Assembly: GCA_963580285.1 (NCBI GenBank)
Contig: OY757017.1
Location: 117,081,527-117,145,526 of the forward strand
DNA: 64,000 nucleotides
Direction of reading: 5' to 3'
Source of the DNA: Lucinisca nassula
Lineage: Eukaryota; Mollusca; Bivalvia; Lucinida; Lucinidae
Position numbers and translations under genes: made by a program. The notes under the pieces are model-generated. The model was not told the DNA's origin. It saw only the letters and a list, made by a program, of their open reading frames with translations, and did no database searches. Below, piece by piece: positions 19,920-30,420 of this stretch; the first letter of the stretch is position 1, and the number at the start of each line of letters is the position of its first letter.

Positions 19920-20930
19920 AGGCTTATTGAGAATTAGAGAGATCTAATTCAAGGTAATGTTGGTTGGTACCTGATGCTCTATCTCTGGTCGGGCCCATGG
20001 GAGTTTAACTGTTGGTTTTCATTTGCTCAAGCATTTCAGTGGTTTCTTGCTGTCGAGTCCTCACCGTTGTTTCATCTCGGTGGACCTTTCTGTAAAAGTA
20101 TGCGCCTACCGTCTCTTCTCTTTTCCTTAAGAGACTCCCATCTAAATTTCCCTAGTATTCCAGTCAAGCTCCAAGTCTCAAAGCAGTAATTGCTTGTTAC
20201 AAATCTAACAGCTCTATTCTGAACTTTTTCAATTTCTTCATTAAGGACCACTCCACTTGGGTCACAGATACAACTACCATATTACAAGATCGGGCGAAAA
20301 TTATCCCTCGGGATAACAAGAGCACCGCAAAGCGGTTTATCGGAGCCTAACTGTTGGTTTTCTTTTGCTCCAGCATTTCAGTGGTTTCTTGCTGTCGAAT
20401 CCTCACCGTTGTCTCCCCTCTGTGATTCTTTGATTTTTTGTGTTCACGGAGATGTTGCACTGATGAGTTAGGAGGCCTTCATGCGGACTGAACAAATTAT
20501 TTGTCTAAATCGCGACGGAAGTAAGGGCGAGGATTGTGGCCACGTAAAATCGATTTAAGCCCCCCCCCCCCCCCAGTGGAAATCATTCCACTGACCGTTC
20601 CAATGCGGTTCTTCTGTGGCGGTTTATTTATGGTGTTGTTTGTTGCTTGCTGTGTGTGTCACTTGTGTCTTTTTGTTTTGGATGGCCATATGGCCATTTT
20701 GTGGGAAAGTAACTGTCCTTATGGCCTTCCTTTGTTTAGGTTTCCATTATGGTCTGGTCGCTTAATGTTTGTGTTTCTTTCCCTTTGTTGTCTTTGATGG
20801 GTGGAGTAAGTTAATTGTGTCGATTCCTGATCTTTGTTTTACTTCTACTTTACAATGTTGACCCTTTCGAATGTACGGTCAGTCTGTTGCCCAATGGCGG
20901 TCATGAATAAAATTTGTTCACATTTCAACT
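19920..20930 (+). mobile_element. 3' UTR of the RT element, with an internal partial duplication
   Basis: Matches the copy at 49390-49960 and partial copies at 43222-43457, 59745-60075 and 63408-63896. Landmarks are TTTCAGTGGTTTCTTGCTGT, GTGGCCACGTAAAATCGATT followed by poly-C (about 20562-20575), and GGCCATATGGCCATTTTGTG. The stretch AACTGTTGGTTTTC through TCCTCACCGTTGT occurs twice (about 20006 and 20348) around extra sequence missing from the 49-kb copy. Confidence 0.85.
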
Positions 20931-21766
20931 AATTGATGGACAAAAGGAAAAATTGACAATGCCAAAACTATATCCTTTTATATGGAGTAAATAGGGATAG
21001 TCTAATAATCCAAGGTAAGTATCTACAGCAAATGAGAAAGGAAATACTTCCTTTTTTGTATGCAATGCATTGGTTTAATCCAATACACACCTCTATATAT
21101 TCTACACTGCGCGGTAATCTATATAGGTATGGCACGCAAACAAACAAACGAATCGAAGTAAATCGGGAAGAAAGAAAAAAAAAGAAAGGAGAAAGAACAA
21201 TCATTCTTGTATGCTATCACGTCTTAATCCCATACAAATTTCAATTGCTTTAAAGTTTCATCAAGATTTTCCATATTGTAGCCTATTTATGGTGTGAGGA
21301 TGAATAATATGAAAAACTCTAGCCAAATGGCCAAATGGATGAAACTTAAAAAGTATGAAAGGGAGAGCAAATCATTGTTGCATGTGACAAGCCACCTTCC
21401 ATTGTTTACATTCCGTTTAAGTTCTATCGAGAATTTTTGCAACATTAACTAGTTATGGCACCCAGAAGGAAAGTCTGAAAAACTAGGGGATCATGGGGTC
21501 CTGATCGCTTCCCTGAGCATTATTTAGTCCCTTTTTCTGCTTGACTGCAATTTTCGGTACTGATAAATAGGTAAAGATCAGCCTTGAGGCATTATTCACG
21601 CAATAATAACCAAAGCTGAGGGTATTATGAAGGTATATGGACTGCCCGAGGGCCAGGACCTGGACTGCCGGGTTGATAATCAACCCAGTGGTCCAAACAC
21701 TGGCCCGTCCATAAACCTTGATAGTGTCCCAAGCTCTGGTGTCTATTGCTTTTAGTGCATTGAACA
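20931..21766. other. Unassigned sequence
   Basis: No recognised repeat. There is a purine-rich run at 21165-21200. Confidence 0.4.
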
Positions 21767-22050
21767 CATTACGCAAACACGCCTATACAAATACATTGCC
21801 ACCTTTATCGCCGAAAAAATGAAAATTTTATGATAAAAAAAAAATGTGATATTTTTCTTATTTCTGCTCAAAATATAGATTGTGGGTACTCGTTAGAACC
21901 GCCTCATCGAGGCGGTTCTAACGAGTACCCACAATCTCTATTTTAGAGCAGAAATAAGATAAATAAGGTTTACCCCTGCAAACCCCAGTTTTACTATATA
22001 AAAGTGGGGTTCAAGGGGGGTCAAAATTATATAGGCGTGTTTTCGTGATG
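21767..22050. mobile_element. MITE-A copy, close to consensus
   Basis: CATTACGCAAACACGCCTAT to GGCGTGTTTTCGTGATG. The central inverted repeat spans about 21850-21962, arms including TTTCTTATTTCTGCTC and ACTCGTTAGAACCGCCTC. The second hairpin is AACCCCAGTTTTACTATATA with AAAGTGGGGTT. Confidence 0.95.
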
Positions 22051-22767
22051 AGATTGAGCAATCTAAATATGGTCAGCACTGATTGTTCAGACCATTCCGC
22101 CCAATTAGAATTTTTGCAGTAAGATATGCAGTGGGTCTGTTTGCCACTAAAATTCTGGCAGGTAAAGGTCATGATGCCTACAAAGGAACAGAACGGACAT
22201 TTTATAATTTTCTCAGTGAAGGACGCTGGATTCCTGCAGTTCGACGGAGCAACAACTAGAAATAAAAATCAGTAAATTAATCGAGATGGTCCGTAAAATG
22301 TTCCGGTTATCTCCGTAGCGTGCACTATCACACTGGACTTCTACGGGTACGTTAAAAATGTGATAGTGCCCGCTGTGCGTCTATCACAGATTAGCAACTT
22401 TCACGCGATACGTTTCTAGCCAATGAGAAAACGTGTTTCACATGTGATATGCATTAATTATCAAACATTGAAGTAATCCGTCCCCTAAAGCTGCACACAA
22501 ATTTTCAAGATTTCAGCCCAGAGGCTTTGGAGCTCCAGTGAAATGAGAAGTGATTTCTGCACTACTTTCGGAGTTACTGCGTATGACCTAATCACCAGTG
22601 AGAATATAGAGCCCCGTGTTAACAGAGTAGATTATTACGCCATGCGGCATCCTCTTATAGACTGCTTCACATACCACCTATTTCAAACGGAATAGATAAA
22701 TATTTTAATAGATAAACTGTGTAGCAGTCTAATCTTTTTATAGTTCAGTTCATATAACCCAGTTTAC
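22051..22767. other. Unassigned sequence
   Basis: A short inverted pair TGCACTATCACA/TGTGATAGTGC lies at 22323-22380. No repeat family or gene seen. Confidence 0.4.
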
Positions 22768-22999
22768 AGCCCATTTTGTACCGTAAAATCCCAAATCTGG
22801 CAACTGGCAAACAGGACAAACCCAGATCAGATACCACAGAACGCGGAGTCTCATTATGACCTACACTGCATACTTACAGAAGATTCAGCCATTTTTGCTA
22901 AATAATTCTTAGAAGCCACAGCCTGATATCCCTGACTTTAAAATTAACTCATTCCATACTGACATAAGGCTGAGGATTCCATTCGTTTAAAATGGGTTA
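22768..22999. mobile_element. MITE-C copy, diverged
   Basis: GCCCATTTTGTACCGTAAAA to TTAAAATGGGTTAA, with core CCCAGATCAGATACCACAG. Confidence 0.7.
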
Positions 23000-23081
23000 A
23001 AAGTACGCAGTGTGGGACCAAAATAAGGCAGCTGGAATCATCCAGTCAATGAATTTGGACAGGTGCACGTCAAATTTTAAG

Positions 23082-23165
23082 GCAATATATGCAGTAAATT
23101 TTGCAGTTCAGATATAGATGAGACGCCACTTGTTGTAGCGTCTGATCTGGGTCTACTAAAAAGGC
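23082..23165. repeat. MITE-C core hairpin remnant
   Basis: AGACGCCACTTGTTGTAGCG and TCTGATCTGGGTC form the core. No ends seen. Confidence 0.45.
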
Positions 23166-23214
23166 TGCTAGACATATACTCAGAGTATGGGTTTATGGGG
23201 GGGGGAACAATGTT

Positions 23215-23430
23215 ACTTTGTTTAAAGCGACTTGTCTGCGTCCTTGGCATGTGACCATAAAGGAAGCAAATTGTCAGCTCAGACGCAAGTTCGATACCTG
23301 CCGGGTTCGGCAACATTCTTTCCAGGAAATTGATCTTGAAATCTGCTCCCGGTGATTCTATCCCTTTCGCTGATTCAAGAAGGACAGTTGTTGGTTTCCG
23401 GTAAAAGACTGCACTGTGCTGTATTGACAA
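23215..23430 (+). mobile_element. SINE-3-like fragment
   Basis: AAGTTCGATACCTGCC is a box B-like block, followed by GATTCAAGAAGGACAGTTGT, also seen at about 1685 and in reverse at 49130 and 59210. Confidence 0.55.
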
Positions 23431-23434
23431 TACC

Positions 23435-23783
23435 TAACCAAAGAAATTTCCTTAATGCCGGATCATTTCATAAATGGCCTCGTCGAGGCAATTTGTTTTT
23501 ATATAATGATAACGGAGTATAATGTCTAAACCTCTTCAAATATTCCTATGGATTGATATTGGCAATAACTAACCCAAGAAACTGTCGTATGCAAGATCAC
23601 TTCATAAATGGCCTCGCCGATGCAATATATATTTAGAAAAAATGTTAACAGAGTATAATGTTCAAACCTCTCGGAATATTCCGATCATTTTTGGCATTCG
23701 GATATTGATAATACCTAACCTATGATGCTGTTTTATGCAAGATTACTTTATAAATGGCCTTGCCAAGGCAAAATAATATAAAA
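23435..23783 (+). repeat. 147-bp tandem array, left part
   Basis: About 2.3 units. Each carries TTCATAAATGGCCTCG, CGAGGCAA or similar, ACGGAGTATAATGTCTAAAC and GGCAATAACTAACCCAAG. The array resumes at 33617. Confidence 0.85.
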
Positions 23784-23899
23784 ACAAGAGGCCCAAGAGG
23801 GCCTGTCGCTCCACCGGCTAATTTCAGACAATTGTCATATTTATTACATTAACCAATGGTATACTAGTGGACTCTTCTATTGCTATATGTTGGACCAGT

Positions 23900-24071
23900 C
23901 CATTTGTCATATAAGGGGTGTCAGGCCTATTTTTTTTTTCTATTTTTGATGAAAAATTCTGTTAGCAAATAGTGCAGGCCTGATCAGACATGGTGTTCTG
24001 TGGGGTCTGATCTGGGCCAGCACTGTTTGCCAAGGTACCCATTTAGGGTTTTCCCGCATGCAATGGGTAAA
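23900..24071. mobile_element. MITE-C copy inside the composite block
   Basis: ATAAGGGGTGTCAGGCCTA, core CAGGCCTGATCAGACATGG and GGTCTGATCTGGGCC, right side GGTACCCATTTAGGG and CATGCAATGGGTAA. Confidence 0.65.
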
Positions 24072-24079
24072 AAGGAAAC

Positions 24080-24666
24080 AAGTGATCCACCCAAGGAATG
24101 TCCATTCTATATTTTTTGGACCCCAGAGCCATGGTTGGCAGGATTTATGTGAGTGACCATTTGGCATTGCTCCGTTCTAAATATCTAAAGCTCTGGGCCT
24201 TATGGTTTCAGAGAAGAAGACTTTTTTTTAAGTTTTTCCTATTATAAGTCTATGGGAACTAATATGCCTCTGGGCGTGACCAATTTTTTACCCCAGGGGC
24301 ATTGTTGGCAGGATTTATTTGAGTGACCACTTGACGTTGCTGCATACTTAATATCTAAGCTCTGGGCACTGATGGTTTCAGAGAAGATTTTTGTCAGTTT
24401 TTCCCAGTATAAGTCTATGGGAGCTTATGGGCCTCAGGGTGTGGCCAATTTGGACCCCAGGGGCATAGTTGGCAGGATTTATGCAGATGAATACTTCAAG
24501 TTGCTACATACTAAGCTCTTGGCCTTATGGTTTCAGAGGAGAAAAGTTTCAAGATTTTGTCATTATTAGTCTATGGGAGCTACTAAGCACCGGGGCGTTG
24601 CCAATTTGGACTCAAGAGTCATAGTTCGCAGGACTTAGTAGGTGACCACATAACTTTGCTACATAC
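24080..24666 (+). repeat. 166-bp tandem units of the outer element
   Basis: Three to four diverged units with TTGGCAGGATTTATG, AGCTCTGGGCCTTATGGTTT and CAGAGAAGAAG. Confidence 0.8.
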
Positions 24667-24848
24667 TACAGTTCAACCTGTATTAAGCAAATGCCTAAGG
24701 GATAGTCAAAATATGCTTGCTTAAGACAGGTTCTTGCTTAATACAGGTGAAATTTAACACATCTGCCTTTCTTGGGAACTGAATGCCTGCTTGCTTAAGA
24801 CAGGTTGCTTGCTTAATAGAAGTGGCCACTAAGACATGTTTTACTGTA
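24667..24848. mobile_element. MITE with TA and CAGT ends (Tigger/pogo-like)
   Basis: TACAGTTCAACCTGTATTAA at left, GACATGTTTTACTGTA at right. TTGCTTAAGACAGGTT occurs twice inside. Inserted in a 166-bp unit. Confidence 0.75.
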
Positions 24849-25061
24849 AATGTCTTAGCTTTAGGCTTTATGGTTTCAGAGAAGAAGTTTTTCCGTTTAT
24901 TGGTCTATGGAAGCTAATGAGCCAAAGGTGGTGGCCATGGCGGCCATGTTTTTTGTCTGATCAAAATTTCTTCAATGAATCTGACAATGGTAGACACAAG
25001 GAACATTCATGAAAATAAAGAACGAAATCCATTTAGCGGTTTTGGAGGAGACGATTAAAAA

Positions 25062-28000
25062 ACAAGAGGGCCCAATGACCCTATATCGCTCACCTGTGTA
25101 CCAGAAAATCATTAGTGTAGGAGACCACTTGACATTGCTACATACTAAATATGTAAGCTCAGGCAAAGTGGTGTCCATGCTTATAAACCCTATTGGTTTC
25201 ATTGGGCGACAGGGCTTGAGATGTAATTTCATCTCAATGTCGGGTAAAAGTCCCACAAAATTGGAAGAAACATCTCCAAAATGACCTATACAGTGCTGAC
25301 AGGGATATAAAACCTCAAATCAAACAAAATCTGTGCCTTATGATTTTGGAAAAGAAGACTTTTTTTAAAGTTTTTTTTTTCCAGTATAAGTCTATAGAAG
25401 CTAATGAGCCCTGGGGCTTGACCAATTTTGACCCAAAGGGCATGGTTGGCAGGATTTATATAGGCGACCATTTTGTGTTGCTATATACTAAATAACTAAG
25501 GTCTGTATTTAATGGTTTCAAAGAAGATGTTTGAAGCTTTTTTCCATTATAAGTTTGTTGGAGTTAAGGGGCCACAGGATTTGGCCAATTTGGACTTAAT
25601 ATCTAAGTTCTGTGCTTCACAGTTTCTGAGAAGAAGATTTTTTAAGCTTTCTTCCATTATGAGTATATGGGAGCTTAGGGGCACCGGGGCATGGCCCATT
25701 TGGACCCCAGGGGCATGATTAGCAGGAAATATGTAGGTGATCACTTGCCGTTGCTACATGCTAAATATCTAAGCTCTGGGCCTTATGGTTTCAGAGAAGA
25801 AGGTTTTTGAGGCTTTTCGCCATTATGAGTCTATGGGAGCTAAGGGGGTCCCAGGCTGTGGCCCATTTGGACCCCAGGGGCATGATTGGCAGGATTTATG
25901 TTGGTGACCACTTGTCATTGCCACATGCTAAATATCTAAGCTCTGGGCCCAGTGGTTTCAGAGAAGAAGATTTTTGAAGCTTTTTTCCATTATGAGTCTA
26001 GGGGAGCTAAGGGGCCACGGGGCGTGGCCCATTTGGACCCCAGGGGCATGATTGGCAGGATTAATGTAGGTGACCACTTGCCGTTGCTACATGCTAATTA
26101 TCTAAGCTCTAGGCCCTGTGGTTTCAGAGAAAAAGATTTTTGAAGCTTTTTTTTTCAATTATGAGTCTATAGGAGCTAAGGGGCCCCGGGGCGTGGCTTT
26201 TTTGGACCACAGGGGCATGATTGGCAGGAATTATGTAGGTGACTACTTGCTGTTTCTACATGCTAAATATCTAGGCTCTGGGCACTGTGGTTTCAGAGAA
26301 GAAGATTTTTGAAGCTTTTTTCTATTATGAGTGTATGGCAGCTAAGGGGCCCCAGTGCGTGGCCAATTTGGACCCAGGGACATGATTGGCAGGAATTATG
26401 TAGGTGACCACTTGCCGTTGCTACCTGCTAATTACCTAAGCTCTGGGCCCTGTGGTTTCAGTGGAAAAGATTTTTGAAGCTTTTTTCCATTTTGAGTCTA
26501 TGGGAGCGAAGGGGCCCCGGAGCGTGGCCCATTTGGAACCCAGGGGCATGATTGGCAGGAATTATGTAGGTGACCACTTGCCATTGCTACATGCTAAATA
26601 TCTAAGCTCTGGGCCCTGTGGTTTCAGAGAAGAAGATTTTTGAAGCTTTTTTCCATTATGAGTCTATGGGAGCGAAGGGGCCCTGGGGCGTGGCCCATTT
26701 GGAACCCAGGGGCATGATTGGCAGAAATTATGTAGCTGACCACTTGCCCTTCCTACATGCTAAATATCTAAGCTCTGGGCCCTGTGGTTCCAGAGAAGAA
26801 GATTTTTGAAGCTTTTTTTCCATTTTGGGTCTATGGGAGCGAAGGGGCCCCGAGGCGTGGCCCATTTGGAACCCAGGGGTATGATTGGCAGGAATTGTGT
26901 AGGTGACCACTTGCCGTTGCTACATGCTAAATATCAAAGCTCTGGGCCTTATGGTTTCAGAGAAGAAGATTTTTGAAGCTTTTTTTCCATTATGAGTCTA
27001 TGGGAGCGAAGGGGCCCCTGGGCGTGGCCAATTTGGAACCCAGGGGCATGATTGGCAGGAATTATGTAGGTGACCACTTGCCGTTGCTACATGCTAATTA
27101 CCTAAGCTCTGGGCCCTGTGGTTTCAGCGGAGAAGATTTTTGAAGCTTTTTTTTCCATTTTGGGTCTATGGGAGCGACGGGGCCCCGGGGCGTGGCCCGC
27201 TTGAAACCCAGGGGCACGATTGGCAGGTATTATGTGGGTGACCACTTGCCGTTACTACATGCTAAATATATAAGCTCTGGGCCCTGTGGTTTCAGAGAAG
27301 AAGATTTTTGAAGCTTTTTTTTCCATTATGAGTCTATGGGAGCGAAGGGGCCCTGGGGCGTGGTCCATTTGGAACCAAGGGGCATGATTGGCAGGAATTA
27401 TGTAGGTGACCACCTGCCATTGCTACATGCTAAATATATAAGCTCTGGGCCCTGTGGTTTCAGAGAAGAAGATTTTTGAACCTTTTTTTTCCATTATGAG
27501 TCTATAGGAGCTAAGGGGCCCCGGGGCCTGGCCCATTTGGAACCCAGGGGCATGATTGGCAGGAATTATGTAGGTGACCACTTGCCGTTGCTACATGCTA
27601 AATATCAAAGCTCTGGGCCTTATGGTTTCAGAGAAGAAGATTTTTGAAGCTTTTTTTTTCCATTATGAGTCTATGGGAGCGAAGGGGCCCCTGGGCGTGG
27701 CCAATTTGGAACCCAGGGGCATAATTGGCAGGAATTATGTAGGTGACCACTTGCCGTTGCTACATGCTAATTACCTAAGCTCTGGGCCCTGTGGTTTCAG
27801 CAGAGAAGATTTTTGAAGCTTTGTTTTTTTCCATTTTGGGTCTATGGGAGCGAAGGGGCCCCGGGGCGTGGCCCGTTTGGAACCCAGGGGCACGATTGGC
27901 AGGTATTATGTAGGTGACCACTTGCCGTTACTACATGCTAAATATATAAGCTCTGGGCCCTGTGGTTTCAGAGAAGAAGATTTTTGAAGCTTTTTTCCAT

Positions 28001-28923
28001 TATGAGTCTTTGGGAGCGAAGGGGCCCTGGGGCGTGGCCCATTTGGAACCCAGGGGCATGATTGGCAGGAATTATGTAGGTGAACACCTGCCATTGCTAC
28101 ATGGTAAGTATATAAGCTCTGGGCCCTGTGGTTTCAGAGAAGAAGATTTTTTAACCTTTTTTCCATTATGAGTCTATGGGAGCGAAGGGGCCCCTGGGCG
28201 TGGCCCTTTTTGATCCCAGGGGCATGATTGGTAGGAATTATGTAGGTGACCACTTGCCATTGCTACATGCTAAATATCTTAGCTCTGGGCCCTGTGGTTT
28301 CAGAGAAGAAGATTTTTAAAGTTTTTTTTTCCATTATTAGTCTATGGGAGCGAAGGGGCCCGAGGGCGTGGCCCATTTGGCACCCAGGGGCATGATTGGC
28401 AGGAATTATGTAGTTGACCACTTGCCCTTGCTACATAATAAATATCTAAGCTCTGGGCCCTGTGGTTTCAGAGAAGAAGATTTTTGAACCTTTTTTTTCC
28501 ATTATGAGTCAATAGGAGCTAAGGGGCCCCGGGGCCTGGCCCATTTGGAACCCAGGGGCATGATTGGCAGGAATTATGTAGTTGACCACTTGCCCTTGCT
28601 ACATAATAAATATCTAAGCTCTGGGCCCTGTGGTTTCAGAGAAGAAGATTTTTAAAATTTTTTACCTTTATAAGTCTATTGGAGCTATATGTTGCCATAG
28701 CAACCAGAATTCCAATCTGATCAGCCCAAAAACCATATGCAGCCTTTCCCCCTACCTGATGATGCTTCACATGAAATTTGATCAAGATGGGCCATGGGGT
28801 ATTGGAGATATACTTATTTTAAATTGTTTACGGACGGACGGACGCACGGACGCACGCACGACGGACGACGGACAAAAAGTGATCCCAAAAGCTCACCTCG
28901 TCACTACGTGACAGGTGAGCTAA
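25062..28923 (+). mobile_element. Nested Helitron-like ('pearl'-type) element with 166-bp core array
   Basis: Starts ACAAGAGGGCCCAATGACCC, with TCGCTCACCTG close to the left end. The core has about 20 units of 166 bp (25340-28660). Then comes a unique tail with an ACGG/ACGC microsatellite at 28831-28872 and a 3' hairpin GCTCACC...GGTGAGC (28891-28920) followed by TAA. Order of parts (unique end, tandem core, ACGG run, hairpin, CTAA) fits the bivalve pearl/Helentron-associated elements. Open frames of 60-80 codons per unit begin MVSEKKIFEAFFHYES but 166 is not a multiple of three, so they are by-products of the repeat. Confidence 0.82.
25165..25330 (+). mobile_element. SINE-1 3' part inside the nested element
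   Basis: GCAAAGTGGTGTCCATGC to the tail TAAAACCTCAAATCAAACAA. It is 5'-truncated and sits in the first 166-bp unit region. Confidence 0.85.
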
Positions 28924-29549
28924 AAAAAAAGATCCCTTTATGAGTCTGTGGAAGCTAATTAGCCAATGGGCGTGTCCATGGCGACCATGTTTTTTGTCTG
29001 ATCAAAATTGCCTCAAGGAATCTGACAGAGGTCCACCCAAGGAACATTCATGCAAAGTAAGAATGAAATCCATTACGTTGGGCGGTTTTGGAGGAGAAGG
29101 TTTTTAAAACTTTTCCCCATATAAGTCTTTGAAAGCTAATGAGCCAAGGGGCATGGCCATGGCAGTCATGTGGGGCATGGCCATGGTGGCCATGTTTTTT
29201 GCCTGATCCGAATTTCTTCAAGGAATCTGACAGAGGTCCACCCAAGGAACATTCATGCAAAATAAGAATAAAATCCATTGAGCGGTTTTGGAGGAGAAGA
29301 TTTTTAAATATTTTTTTTTGCTTTCGATGCCATTTTGTTCTGCATGTAACAAAATTCTTTGAAGGAATTCAGAAGAGGACTATGTGAGAAACATTCCTGT
29401 GAAGTTTGGTTACAATCGACCAAGTAGTTAAGGAGGAAATGTTTAAAGAAAAAAGTTAACGCACGGATGCACAACCGCACAGACGCACAACAGACACAGG
29501 GCCATAACATATAACATAAGACCCGCCGGTCTTTGGCCAGTGGAGCTAA
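28924..29549 (+). repeat. Outer Helitron-like element, continued, with a first 3' end
   Basis: Two units with CATGTTTTTTGTCTGATCAA and GGTCCACCCAAGGAACATTC, then a unit with TGTGAGAAACATTCCTGTGA. The end is CCGGTCTTTGGCCAGTGG and GAGCTAA at 29549. Confidence 0.7.
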
Positions 29550-29920
29550 AAAATGAACAGATTTATGTTTTTATTTCTTTCTTTATTTATTTTTTCCTTT
29601 CCTCCGCCGAATTCGGTATGCCTCCCTTTTCAACTAAGCCATTTTAACCCTCAGAGATCTAGAGAACTGTTGACACTGTAGTATAATTAGGTCTAATAAG
29701 TCAATCTCCCTCAGTATTTTGAATTTATTTTGAAACATCAAGTCGTATAAATAGAGTTTGTGTTGAAAACATCAGTTCTATCACCAGTGTGATGGGCATG
29801 TGAAATTTCTGATGTTTTGAATTTTAGAATGACAATTTGTAGGTGGACCTCTATAGATATGTGATAGTCAGCAAAATTGGAGGAGATTAATTCAGATACA
29901 GGAAGGTACTTTTAAATAAA
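29550..29920. other. Unassigned sequence between two element ends
   Basis: Does not resemble the surrounding units. Ends in an AAAT microsatellite (29912-29932). Confidence 0.45.
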
Positions 29921-29932
29921 TAAATAAATAAA

Positions 29933-30420
29933 CAAGAACTTTTGAAGAAGAGAAGACTTTTTTAACATTACACTACATGTTATATAGTGAAAATAAACCC
30001 CGCCCACTGCAGCCATGTTTTATGTCGGATCAAAATTTCTTCAAGGAATCTGACAGAGGTCCACCCAAGGAACATGCATGCCAAATAACTATGAAATAAA
30101 ACAAGAACTTTTGCAGAAAATATTTTCAGCATTACACTATATGTTCTATAGTGAAAATAAGCCTCGCCCATGGCGGCCATGTTTTTTTGTAAGATAATTT
30201 TTTTTTCAAGGAATCTGACAACAGTCCACCCAAGGACAATTCATACAAATTACAATGAAATCCCACAAGTACTTTTGCAGAAAATGATTTTTAGCATTAC
30301 GTTATACGTTAAATAGTGAAAATAAGCCCCGCCCATGGCGGCCATGTTTTTTGTCGGATCAAAATTTCTTCAAGGAATCAAAAAGAGGTCCACCCAAGGA
30401 ACATTCATGCAAAATAAAAA
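29933..30420 (+). repeat. Tandem units of the outer element, continued
   Basis: Three diverged units of about 150 bp with GCATTACACTATATGTT, AAAATAAGCCCCGCCCATGG and CAAGGAATCTGACAGAGGTC. Confidence 0.75.

Noticed and set aside
21855..21962. Rho-independent terminators or a microRNA precursor at the strong MITE-A hairpins
   Set aside because: Eukaryotic context and about 20 dispersed copies with terminal inverted repeats make a transposon the simplest reading. Small-RNA production is possible but not shown.
24080..28660. A CRISPR-like or gene-family reading of the regular 166-bp array with repeated MVSEKKIFEAFF open frames
   Set aside because: The whole 166-bp unit repeats, with no constant-repeat and variable-spacer pattern. 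166 is not a multiple of three and frames break at each unit, so these are not genes.
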